Assembly: GCA_023253295.1 (NCBI GenBank)
Contig: JALRGZ010000328.1
Location: 1 to 5,166 of the forward strand
DNA from: Flavobacterium sp.
Lineage (GTDB): Bacteria > Bacteroidota > Bacteroidia > Flavobacteriales > Flavobacteriaceae
DNA length: 5,166 bases
Direction: 5' to 3'
Position numbers and translations under genes: made by a program. The notes below the pieces were generated by a model that saw only the letters and a list, made by a program, of their open reading frames with translations, was not told the DNA's origin and made no database searches. The first letter of the stretch is position 1. Each line of letters begins with the position of its first letter. Of the stretch, positions 1 to 4,706 are shown one piece after another.

Positions 1-187
1 TGGCATTCCATAATTGGAAATTGACAACTGTTTCATTTCTTAGCGTTCCGCCACAATCGATAAAGTTTTTAGTGATTAAACCTACTTCGGTTACGTGGAA
101 ATGTTCCGGAACTGCAGTTCCGTTTTCTAATTTAAAAGTAACATTTTCTAATGTACTTAGTATGTTTTTGATTTCTGATAGTTTCAT
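1..187 (-). CDS. DUF6428 family protein, 3' end cut by window edge
   Basis: The reading frame starts at ATG 187 and stays open for 62 codons to the left edge, so only the N-terminal part is visible. It begins MKLSEIKNILSTLENVTFKL and continues through a VPEHFHVTEVG stretch and a FIDCGG stretch. I recognise this from memory as the DUF6428 family, small Bacteroidetes proteins of unknown biochemical function that commonly sit next to arsR in arsenic resistance operons. The histidines of EHFH and the single cysteine could bind a ligand, but that is a guess. It follows the ArsR gene by only 18 nt on the same strand, so the two are almost certainly co-transcribed and under ArsR control. In related genomes the next genes are often an ArsC-like phosphatase/arsenate reductase and an Acr3 efflux pump; they would lie beyond base 1 and cannot be checked here. 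Confidence 0.8.
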   Translation of the reverse strand, partial: MKLSEIKNILSTLENVTFKLENGTAVPEHFHVTEVGLITKNFIDCGGTLRNETVVNFQLWNA

Positions 188-205
188 GATTTTCTAAATT
201 TAAAA

Positions 206-538
206 TTAGCAGCATTGCTCTTTTTTATTTTCTAAATAGTTGTTTATGTGCTGGAAAAAGTGCTTTATTTTATTAAAACCATTTTCGTCAAGGCAATAAC
301 AAATGGCGTTTCCTTCAAAATTTCCTTTAATTAAACCTGCGTTTTTCAATTCTTTTAAATGTTGAGAAACGGTGGGTTGAGCCAGGGGTAATTCATTTAC
401 TATATCACCACAAATACAGCTGTTAACCTTAATAAGGTGCTGGATTATGGCAATACGTGCCGGATGGCCAATAGCTTTTGCTAAGGTGGCAAGTTCGTTT
501 TGCTCTTCTGTAAAATTGGCGGTTTTAGTAATTCCCAT
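206..538 (-). CDS. arsR: ArsR/SmtB-family metalloregulatory transcriptional repressor
   Basis: A winged-helix dimeric repressor that releases DNA when it binds metal or metalloid, probably As(III)/Sb(III) given its neighbour. Start chosen at ATG 538 (110 aa, MGITKTANFTEEQ), which matches flavobacterial homologues; an in-frame ATG at 559 would add seven residues and run into the palindrome I take as the operator. Residues 14-30 (NELATLAKAIGHPARIA) are the usual dimerisation/first-helix signature. Residues 39-45 (NSCICGD) carry a Cys41-x-Cys43 pair at the place of the CxC As(III) site of E. coli ArsR. The recognition helix is about residues 53-64 (AQPTVSQHLKEL). Further cysteines are Cys80 and Cys82 (CYC) in the wing and a terminal Cys109-Cys110 pair, any of which could complete a three-thiol site. 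The gene is first in its operon and 18 nt from the DUF6428 gene. Family assignment is firm; arsenic as the ligand is inferred. Confidence 0.92.
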   Translation of the reverse strand: MGITKTANFTEEQNELATLAKAIGHPARIAIIQHLIKVNSCICGDIVNELPLAQPTVSQHLKELKNAGLIKGNFEGNAICYCLDENGFNKIKHFFQHINNYLENKKEQCC

Positions 539-552
539 TGTTATATATTTAT

Positions 553-568
553 ATTGCAATATTACGAT
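553..568. promoter_or_regulatory. Candidate ArsR operator (palindrome) ahead of arsR
   Basis: Just upstream of the arsR start lies ATTGCAATATTACGAT, a quasi-palindrome matching its own reverse complement at 12 of 16 positions. An overlapping perfect 12-bp palindrome, ATATTGCAATAT, occupies 551-562. ArsR-family operators are typically AT-rich inverted repeats at or just downstream of the promoter, so autoregulation by binding here is the natural reading. I cannot find a convincing TTTG/TAnnTTTG Bacteroidetes promoter next to it, so the transcription start is unplaced. Confidence 0.5.
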
Positions 569-596
569 AATAGATTTAATTTTTTTTAAATGAATT

Positions 597-629
597 AAAA
601 AAAAACCTCTTTAAGATGTTTTAAAGAGG
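597..629 (-). terminator. Rho-independent terminator of the HMA-like gene
   Basis: CCTCTTTAA (606-614) pairs perfectly with TTAAAGAGG (621-629) around a 6-nt loop. Read on the minus strand, the 9-bp stem is followed by an uninterrupted run of nine U (597-605). It lies 27 nt past the stop of the gene ending at 656 and should separate that transcript from the arsR operon. The U-run is only about 30 bp from the putative arsR operator, so the arsR promoter must be squeezed into or against it. Confidence 0.85.
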
Positions 630-655
630 CATTTTTGATAAATAAGACTGTGTTT

Positions 656-910
656 TTATATGATTTCTTTTGGAATGGCGTGAAAACCAATTGATTTTAC
701 TGCTTTTTCGATTTCTTCGATACTGATTACTTTGCTAGTAAAAACAGTAAATTCTTTAGGGAAAATAGTAGTGTTGATTTCTATTTCGGTAATGCCATCT
801 AGATTTAAGAGTTTGTTTTTGATTTCTATTAACTCTGTTTCTTCATTAGCATTGGTGCCAAAAATTTTGCCGTGTTCTCCAGGAATAATATTATTTGTCA
901 ATAAGCTCAT
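656..910 (-). CDS. HMA-like small protein lacking the CxxC metal site
   Basis: 84 aa starting MSLLTNNIIPGEHGKIFGTN. From about residue 24 to the end the pattern (LIEIKNKLLNLDGITEIEIN, FTVFTSKVISIEEIEKAVKS, IGFHAIPKE) fits the beta-alpha-beta-beta-alpha-beta ferredoxin fold of heavy-metal-associated (HMA) domains: 'LDGITEIEIN' is the strand after helix 1 and 'IGFHA' the terminal strand. The protein has no cysteine, so the MxCxxC copper/zinc-binding motif is missing. It therefore probably does not bind soft metals like a classical Atx1/CopZ chaperone. I recognise similar small proteins in Flavobacterium annotated as heavy-metal-associated domain proteins; their function is unknown. It appears monocistronic: about 250 bp separate it from amt upstream and a strong terminator follows. 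Confidence 0.7.
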   Translation of the reverse strand: MSLLTNNIIPGEHGKIFGTNANEETELIEIKNKLLNLDGITEIEINTTIFPKEFTVFTSKVISIEEIEKAVKSIGFHAIPKEII

Positions 911-999
911 GATTGCATGTATTTAGAATTAATACTTGGGTGTTCTGATAATAGCTTCTGTCTGTTAAATTTAAGCATTTATCTTGTATTTTCTTCTAT

Positions 1000-1043
1000 A
1001 TACAATCTCAAATTTTTGTGATTTTTTTTGATTTAGATTGTAT
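1000..1043. repeat. Short inverted repeat upstream of the HMA-like gene
   Basis: ATACAATCT (1000-1008) is repeated as its exact reverse complement AGATTGTAT (1035-1043), separated by 26 nt of very AT-rich sequence. It lies about 90-130 bp upstream of the HMA-like start codon, in the only intergenic space where that gene's promoter can be. It could be a regulator binding pair or a transcript hairpin, but in DNA this AT-rich a chance match is also possible. Confidence 0.3.
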
Positions 1044-1106
1044 CGGATGTTCTAAATGAAAGCTAAATATAATGTGATATTTGAAAGCTTTTTGTAGTAA
1101 AATAAA

Positions 1107-1134
1107 ATAACCACAACATTGCTGTTGTGGTTAT
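1107..1134 (-). terminator. Terminator of the glnK-amt operon
   Basis: ATAACCACAAC (1107-1117) pairs perfectly with GTTGTGGTTAT (1124-1134) around a 6-nt loop, an 11-bp stem. On the minus strand it is followed by a U-rich but interrupted tract (UUUAUUUUACU). It begins 25 nt beyond the amt stop codon, the expected place for the end of the operon transcript. The weak U tract makes it a less perfect terminator than the two others in the window. Confidence 0.8.
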
Positions 1135-1159
1135 AGGGTAAAGAACTGGTTTTTTCTAT

Positions 1160-2362
1160 TTAGTCGTTGTAAACATTTGAACCATGTTCGTGAATGTCTA
1201 ATCCGTCAATTTCTTCTTCTTTAGTAACTCTAAGTCCCATTACTTTTTTAAGTATGAAAAGCACTACAAATGAAGCAGCCATAGCCCAAGCTCCAATTGC
1301 AACTACTCCGGTGATTTGAACAATTAATTTGTCAAAACCACCTCCGTAAAGTAATCCACCGTCAGTAGCAAAAACACCAACTAATATTGTTCCTATAGCT
1401 CCACATACTCCGTGTACTGATACAGCTCCAACTGGATCATCAATTTTAAGTTTTTTGTCGATAAACTCAATTGAGAATACTACAGCGATACCGCAAATCA
1501 AACCAATCCAGAATGCTCCTAGCGGACTTACAGCAGCACAACCAGCAGTTACACCAACTAAACCAGCTAAAACACCATTTAATGTCATAGAGATATCTGG
1601 TTTTTTGTATACAATCCAAGTAACAAACATTGCTGCCAATGCTCCAATAGCTCCCGCTAAGTTAGTCGTGATAAAGATTCCAGCTACAGCAACTGCATTG
1701 TCACCAGAAATAGCTAATTGAGATCCTGGGTTAAATCCAAACCAACCCATCCATAAAACAAATACCCCTAATGCTCCTAACATGATGTTGTGACCAGGAA
1801 TCGCATTTGAAGTTCCGTCAGCGTTGTATTTTCCAATTCTAGGTCCTACCATTGCAGCTGCAACTAAAGAAGCCCAACCTCCTACAGAGTGTACTACTGT
1901 TGAACCAGCAAAGTCAGTAAAGCCCATTCCGGCTAACCATCCTCCACCATTCCATACCCAGCTACCTGAAATAGGATAGATAACTAAAGTCATCAATAAA
2001 GAGAAGAATAAATAAGTTGTGAATTTTGTTCTTTCAGCAATCGCTCCAGAAACGATTGTTGCTGCAGTAGCGGCAAATACCGTTTGGAAAAATAAACTGT
2101 GCATATCAGCTGCAGAGTCGAATAATAAACTTGGTGTTCCGATAAGACCACCAATTGAATCTCCATACATTAAAGAGTATCCTATCACCCAGAAAGCGAT
2201 ACTTCCAATACAGAAATCCATTAAGTTTTTCATGATAATATTTCCTGTGTTTTTTGATCTTGTGAAACCAGCTTCTACTAATGTAAAACCAGCTTGCATG
2301 AAAAACACTAAAATTCCGCAGATCAATACCCACATTAAGTCTAATACAGCATTCGTATCCAT
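1160..2362 (-). CDS. amt: Ammonium transporter (Amt/MEP/Rh family)
   Basis: An inner-membrane trimeric channel that takes up ammonium. 400 aa, the normal length for the core family, with about eleven hydrophobic segments from residue 8 to about 372 and no separate cleavable leader. The family signature DFAGSTVVHSVGG (150-162) contains Asp150, equivalent to the substrate-site Asp160 of E. coli AmtB, and His158, the first of the pore twin histidines; the second is His317 in DDPVGAVSVHGVCGAIG (308-324). Phe96 (QTVFAATAA) and Trp137 correspond to the periplasmic Phe gate and the recruitment-site tryptophan. The cytoplasmic tail from about 374 keeps the conserved GLRV...EE.DGLD..EHG pattern needed for subunit coupling and PII contact. 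It follows the PII gene by 41 nt on the same strand, the classic glnK-amtB pairing, so expression is probably joint and induced by nitrogen limitation. Start ATG 2362 is preceded by A/T-rich sequence with no Shine-Dalgarno, as usual in Bacteroidetes. Confidence 0.97.
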   Translation of the reverse strand: MDTNAVLDLMWVLICGILVFFMQAGFTLVEAGFTRSKNTGNIIMKNLMDFCIGSIAFWVIGYSLMYGDSIGGLIGTPSLLFDSAADMHSLFFQTVFAATAATIVSGAIAERTKFTTYLFFSLLMTLVIYPISGSWVWNGGGWLAGMGFTDFAGSTVVHSVGGWASLVAAAMVGPRIGKYNADGTSNAIPGHNIMLGALGVFVLWMGWFGFNPGSQLAISGDNAVAVAGIFITTNLAGAIGALAAMFVTWIVYKKPDISMTLNGVLAGLVGVTAGCAAVSPLGAFWIGLICGIAVVFSIEFIDKKLKIDDPVGAVSVHGVCGAIGTILVGVFATDGGLLYGGGFDKLIVQITGVVAIGAWAMAASFVVLFILKKVMGLRVTKEEEIDGLDIHEHGSNVYND

Positions 2363-2403
2363 AATATATATTTTATAAGTTAATTTATTTAAAAAAAAAT
2401 GAT

Positions 2404-2742
2404 TTAGTTAACAGCGTCTGTTCCTTTTTCTTTGGTTCTAATACGGTATGTTTCGATAACATCAGAAACAAATATTTTACCATCTCCTACCATTCCTGTT
2501 CCAGCTGAATTTAAAATGGCATCAACTGTTCTTTCTAAAAAAGGATCTGAAACTACGATTGAAATATATCTTCTTTGGATGTCTGTAGTACTATAGGTAA
2601 TTCCTCTGTATACATGTCCTTCTTTTTCGTTACCAACTCCGGTAACATCCCAGTAGGTAAAAAAGTTAACCTCAATTTGATGTAAAGCTTTTTTTACTTC
2701 TTCAAATTTAGATTTTCGTATCACTGCTTCGATTTTTTTCAT
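2404..2742 (-). CDS. glnK: PII nitrogen regulatory protein (GlnK/GlnB type)
   Basis: A trimeric signal protein that senses ATP/ADP and 2-oxoglutarate and plugs the Amt channel with its T-loop when nitrogen is plentiful. 112 aa, full family length, starting MKKIEAVIRKSKFEEVKKAL. The T-loop is about residues 37-55 and carries Tyr45-Arg-Gly and Tyr50, the latter aligned with the uridylylated Tyr51 of E. coli PII. The B-loop TGMVGDGKIFV (82-92) and C-loop RIRTKEKG (100-107) are intact for nucleotide binding. Two oddities: the position of Gln39, which coordinates Mg-ATP/2-oxoglutarate in E. coli GlnK, is Glu here (GNEKEGH), and the modification motif reads YRGITY instead of the usual YRGAEY-like form. 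It lies immediately upstream of amt, so GlnK is the better name than GlnB. The upstream region (2743 onward) must contain the operon promoter, but no clear TAnnTTTG box or sigma-54 site was found. Confidence 0.94.
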   Translation of the reverse strand: MKKIEAVIRKSKFEEVKKALHQIEVNFFTYWDVTGVGNEKEGHVYRGITYSTTDIQRRYISIVVSDPFLERTVDAILNSAGTGMVGDGKIFVSDVIETYRIRTKEKGTDAVN

Positions 2743-3113
2743 AATAAATAGATTTTAAATTGATTTATGGTAAAAGTTTTTTTTGTTTATTTTTAAGATA
2801 ATACACTCAAATAATCAATGAATTATTTTTTCTTTAACTGTAAGGGAGATTAGTGTTTTCATGTTCAAATTTGTTATTGTTATTAATAAATGTTTCAACT
2901 TTTTATGTTTTGCTTCCTTAGTTTGATATTTAAGGATTGTCAATATTTCGGTCTTTTGTTGTTGATAATGGCGAATTTATTAACTTTTGCTTTAAAAAAG
3001 ATAAAGAATTTTTATTATTTGCTTAAAATTCAAAAGAATTGTCAATTACCGAAAATCAGAACGAAATAATAGATTATTTTTAATTTCAACTGTATAATTT
3101 TGATATATCAATA

Positions 3114-3146
3114 ATGAAAAAACTAATCATACCTACTAAAAAATAG
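3114..3146 (+). other. Ten-codon mini-ORF behind a -7-like box
   Basis: ATG 3114 opens a frame reading MKKLIIPTKK before TAG at 3144. Eleven bases upstream, TAATTTTG (3095-3102) exactly fits the TAnnTTTG -7 element of Bacteroidetes promoters, but no TTG/TTTG -33 element sits at the right distance. The MKKLI start resembles ordinary gene beginnings in this phylum. It could be a leader peptide, the stub of a decayed gene, or chance; the last is most likely given the length. Confidence 0.2.
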
Positions 3147-3169
3147 GGGTGTTTGTTGTTTTTTAAGTT
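3138..3169 (+). repeat. Diverged direct repeat, copy 1
   Basis: This copy reads AAAAAATAGGGG, then nine T/G-rich bases, then TTTTTTAAGTT. The second copy, 83 bp later, has the same two end blocks in the same order and a middle three bases shorter overall. The shared composition with low complexity lowers the weight, but the two 11-12 base blocks in register are more than a homopolymer match. Confidence 0.5.
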
Positions 3170-3220
3170 TTTATTATGATTTTTGTTTAAAAAAAATCAA
3201 TTTTTAAGAGTTTTGGTGTA

Positions 3221-3250
3221 AAAAAATAGGGGGTATTGGTTTTTTAAGTT
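3221..3250 (+). repeat. Diverged direct repeat, copy 2
   Basis: AAAAAATAGGGGG followed by TATTGG and TTTTTTAAGTT, matching copy 1 at both ends. It sits in the most G-rich part of the intergenic region and is directly followed by a further T-run and GGGG. Confidence 0.5.
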
Positions 3251-3299
3251 GTTTTTTGGGGTGTTGGAGTCTCGGGTATTGGAGGTGTAATGGAGTAAA

Positions 3300-3329
3300 T
3301 TGACAGGGGGATGGATGAATGGATATAAT
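3300..3329 (+). promoter_or_regulatory. Exact sigma-70 consensus pair TTGACA-18 bp-TATAAT
   Basis: TTGACA (3300-3305) and TATAAT (3324-3329) are both perfect matches to the proteobacterial sigma-70 consensus with a permitted 18-bp spacer. The Bacteroidetes primary sigma factor prefers a different -33/-7 pair, so this may not be active in the likely host. A transcript starting near 3337 would run about 160 nt through the G-rich region into the hairpin at 3495-3526, antisense to the end of the SRPBCC transcript, with no protein gene in it. Confidence 0.3.
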
Positions 3330-3494
3330 TAGGTTTTGTAGCTTTATTATTCGTGTACTGTTTTTTGAAGAAATATATCGAAATAGTAATCTTAAAGGAA
3401 AGCAGAAGTAGAGAATGTGGGGGCGTTTTTTATCAAACGAAACAACAGTTAGGTTAGGGGTTTTAAAATATTGTTGTTAGGTGTTAAAAAAGAA

Positions 3495-3526
3495 AACCCC
3501 CTTTTAGTTTTTACTAAAAGGGGGTT
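3495..3526 (-). terminator. Terminator of the pyrE-SRPBCC operon
   Basis: AACCCCCTTTTAG (3495-3507) pairs perfectly with CTAAAAGGGGGTT (3514-3526) around a 6-nt loop, a 13-bp stem containing five consecutive G-C pairs. On the minus strand it is followed by UUCUUUUUU. It starts 22 nt beyond the SRPBCC stop codon. On the plus strand it lacks a following U-run, so it works mainly for the minus-strand operon. Confidence 0.93.
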
Positions 3527-3547
3527 ATAAATATTTAAAAGTATGAA

Positions 3548-3940
3548 CTATAGTTTAGGCATGTTAGTAACCAGAGTTTCGATAAATTTTCCAATAGGAC
3601 CTTTAACCATCATGGCCATCATTGGGTTGAAGCTGCCTTCAAAATCAAGTTTTACACTGCTGGAATTAGCAGAAACAGACTCTATATTGGTTATTAATGT
3701 AAAAGGGATTTTATCCGTTGCTGCTCCAAAAACAATTTTGTTAGGAACAACTTTCTCTTTTAACTTTAATTGAATCTCAGGCATTCCTTTTAAACCAAAC
3801 AGGAAAGAATCTTCTCCAATAACTTCAAACTTAGCAATGTTTTCAGGCATTAATTTTTCGAAATTTTTGATATCGGTCAATAAATTGAATAATTCTTCTG
3901 CAGATTTTTCAATGTTCACCTTTGGACTTTCTAAGTTCAT
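3548..3940 (-). CDS. SRPBCC (START-like) superfamily protein
   Basis: 130 aa, apparently complete, starting MNLESPKVNIEKSAEELFNL. Such helix-grip proteins enclose a hydrophobic cavity and bind lipids or other small hydrophobic ligands. Here the order is visible: strand 1 (SPKVNIEKS, 5-13), two short helices (AEELFNLLTDIKNFEKLMP, 14-32), a series of amphipathic strands (about 36-105; FEVIGEDSFLFGL, IQLKLKEKVVPNKIVFGA, VKLDFEGSF), and a long C-terminal helix (MMAMMVKGPIGKFIETLVTN, 107-126). There is no signal peptide, so it should be cytoplasmic. It begins 21 nt after the pyrE stop codon on the same strand and is followed by a strong terminator, so it is the last gene of a pyrE operon. I recall this pyrE-SRPBCC adjacency as common in flavobacteria. 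Ligand and role are unknown, and a link to pyrimidine synthesis beyond co-transcription is not supported. Confidence 0.85.
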   Translation of the reverse strand: MNLESPKVNIEKSAEELFNLLTDIKNFEKLMPENIAKFEVIGEDSFLFGLKGMPEIQLKLKEKVVPNKIVFGAATDKIPFTLITNIESVSANSSSVKLDFEGSFNPMMAMMVKGPIGKFIETLVTNMPKL

Positions 3941-3961
3941 GTTAATTTTTTTAATTCGTTC

Positions 3962-4564
3962 TTATACTTCTTGTCCCCAAGTAGAAGGAGTAACACTCCA
4001 TTCTCTTAAAGTGCTTTCTTCTTTTTCAGTAATGTATTTTTTAGCTACGGCTAAATTCAAAAGATTTTGGTAATTACTCAAGGTGTATAAGTCTATCTTG
4101 GCATTTTTGAAGTTTTCTTCAGCAACTTCAAAACCATAGGTAAATATAGCGGCCATACCTTTAATATTAGCACCGGCGTTGCGTAAAGCTTCAACAGCTT
4201 GTAGGCTGCTATTACCTGTACTAATTAAATCTTCAACAACTACTACATTTTGTCCTTTTTGCAAGAAGCCTTCTACTTGGTTTTGGCGACCATGCTTTTT
4301 AGCTTCAGGACGTACATAAACAAATGGTAATCCCATGCTTTCGGCAACAAGCATACCAATTCCAATAGCACCTGTTGCTACTCCGGCAATAACATCTGGT
4401 TTCCCAAATTGTTTTTCAATATGTTTTGCAAATTCATCTCTCACATAATTTCTTATGGCTGGAAATGAAAGTATTAGACGGTTATCACAATATATAGGTG
4501 ATTTCCATCCAGAAGCCCATGTAAAAGAATTTTCAGGATTCAATTTAATTGCATTTATTTGTAA
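3962..4564 (-). CDS. pyrE: Orotate phosphoribosyltransferase, 5' end missing
   Basis: PyrE joins orotate to PRPP to give OMP, the fifth step of de novo pyrimidine synthesis, in the cytoplasm as a dimer. The frame up to base 4564 encodes about 200 residues of recognisable protein: the substrate-binding KSPIYCDNR segment, the flexible catalytic loop region RPEAKKHGRQNQVEG with its Lys-Lys-His, and the PRPP-binding motif VVVVEDLISTGNSS. The C-terminus is complete. Flavobacterial PyrE is about 214 aa and normally has about 16 further residues before LQINAIKLNPEN. Here those codons are absent. The frame stays open to a GTG at 4597, but the eleven residues this would add (MRTSEAVRFRG) are phage DNA read out of frame, so no native start is present in the window. 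As it stands the gene is a fragment. It is co-directional with, and 21 nt from, the SRPBCC gene. Confidence 0.93.
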   Translation of the reverse strand, partial: LQINAIKLNPENSFTWASGWKSPIYCDNRLILSFPAIRNYVRDEFAKHIEKQFGKPDVIAGVATGAIGIGMLVAESMGLPFVYVRPEAKKHGRQNQVEGFLQKGQNVVVVEDLISTGNSSLQAVEALRNAGANIKGMAAIFTYGFEVAEENFKNAKIDLYTLSNYQNLLNLAVAKKYITEKEESTLREWSVTPSTWGQEV

Positions 4565-4706
4565 GCCACGAAACCTTACTGCTTCGGACGTCCGCACCGC
4601 CAGAATTGAAAGTTGACGCTTGCGTCGTCTCCCCGCCCTCTCGGATTATATTATCGACTATTTCGTCTGTTAGCGCCCCAGACCAAAGCTGCCAACTATT
4701 TCTCAT
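4545..4706 (-). CDS. Phage 2OG-Fe(II) oxygenase (prolyl 4-hydroxylase-like), N-terminal fragment
   Basis: ATG 4706 opens a 53-codon frame ending at TAA 4545. Residues 1-49, beginning MRNSWQLWSGALTDEIVDNI and ending DVRSSKVSWLT, match from memory the N-terminus of prolyl-4-hydroxylase-like 2-oxoglutarate/Fe(II) oxygenases encoded by T4-like myophages, including cyanophages, where 'W..WSGALT...D.II' and '.RxSKVSWL' are typical. The catalytic HxD...H and 2OG-binding Arg lie further on in such proteins and are missing here. The last few residues (about NKCN) come from pyrE DNA read out of frame. The start overlaps the stop of the preceding gene as ATGA, implying translational coupling. It was too short to be an obvious gene, but the fit and the overlap make it convincing. 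In intact phages the enzyme may hydroxylate a proline in a structural protein; that is inference. Confidence 0.75.
   Translation of the reverse strand: MRNSWQLWSGALTDEIVDNIIREGGETTQASTFNSGGADVRSSKVSWLTNKCN
4553..4567. other. Junction between flavobacterial and phage DNA
   Basis: To the left of this point the minus-strand reading frame is PyrE (LQINAIK onward). To the right, another minus-strand frame reads a phage oxygenase up to VSWLT. Both genes are broken within the same dozen bases. The exact breakpoint cannot be fixed because TTACAAAT at about 4557-4564 could belong to either side, which suggests a short shared sequence. G+C changes from roughly a third to roughly half across it. No inverted repeats, target duplication or recombinase gene are visible. 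Confidence 0.85.

Larger units (their letters stand above)
2743..3494. other. Gene-poor intergenic region, G-skewed in its right half
   Basis: About 750 bp with no convincing gene on either strand and no tRNA, rRNA, CRISPR or transposon end that I can recognise. The part next to glnK (2743-~2960) is AT-rich and should hold the glnK-amt promoter. From about 3140 to 3490 the plus strand has roughly 90 G but only about 15 C by hand count, in short G-runs (GGGG, GGGGG) separated by T-runs and A-runs. This half also contains a diverged direct repeat (3138-3169 and 3221-3250), an exact TTGACA/TATAAT pair (3300-3329) and TTAGG-containing repeats at 3449-3490. A nine-base word ATTGTCAAT occurs twice (2936 and 3038). 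Function is unknown. Confidence 0.6.

Noticed and set aside
539..559. ATG at 559 as the arsR start
   Set aside because: It adds seven residues not seen in homologues I recall, and its codons run through the palindrome that looks like the operator.
2019..2378. 119-codon plus-strand frame
   Set aside because: It lies entirely antisense to amt, and its open length is explained by the codon composition of a membrane protein gene.
2815..2862. 15-codon minus-strand frame (MKTLISLTVKEKIIH) upstream of glnK
   Set aside because: Too short, with no promoter or ribosome binding evidence; it could be a leader peptide but chance is more likely in this AT-rich DNA.
2936..3046. Repeat of ATTGTCAAT at 2936 and 3038 as the start of a CRISPR or iteron array
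   Set aside because: Only two nine-base copies 102 bp apart with dissimilar flanks, so no array.
2743..3494. Decayed outer-membrane porin or other pseudogene upstream of glnK
   Set aside because: I looked for such a gene because one often precedes PII in this phylum, but no frame on either strand gives recognisable protein fragments.
4565..4597. GTG at 4597 as a real pyrE start
   Set aside because: The eleven residues it adds do not resemble any PyrE N-terminus, and the same bases encode the phage oxygenase in another frame.
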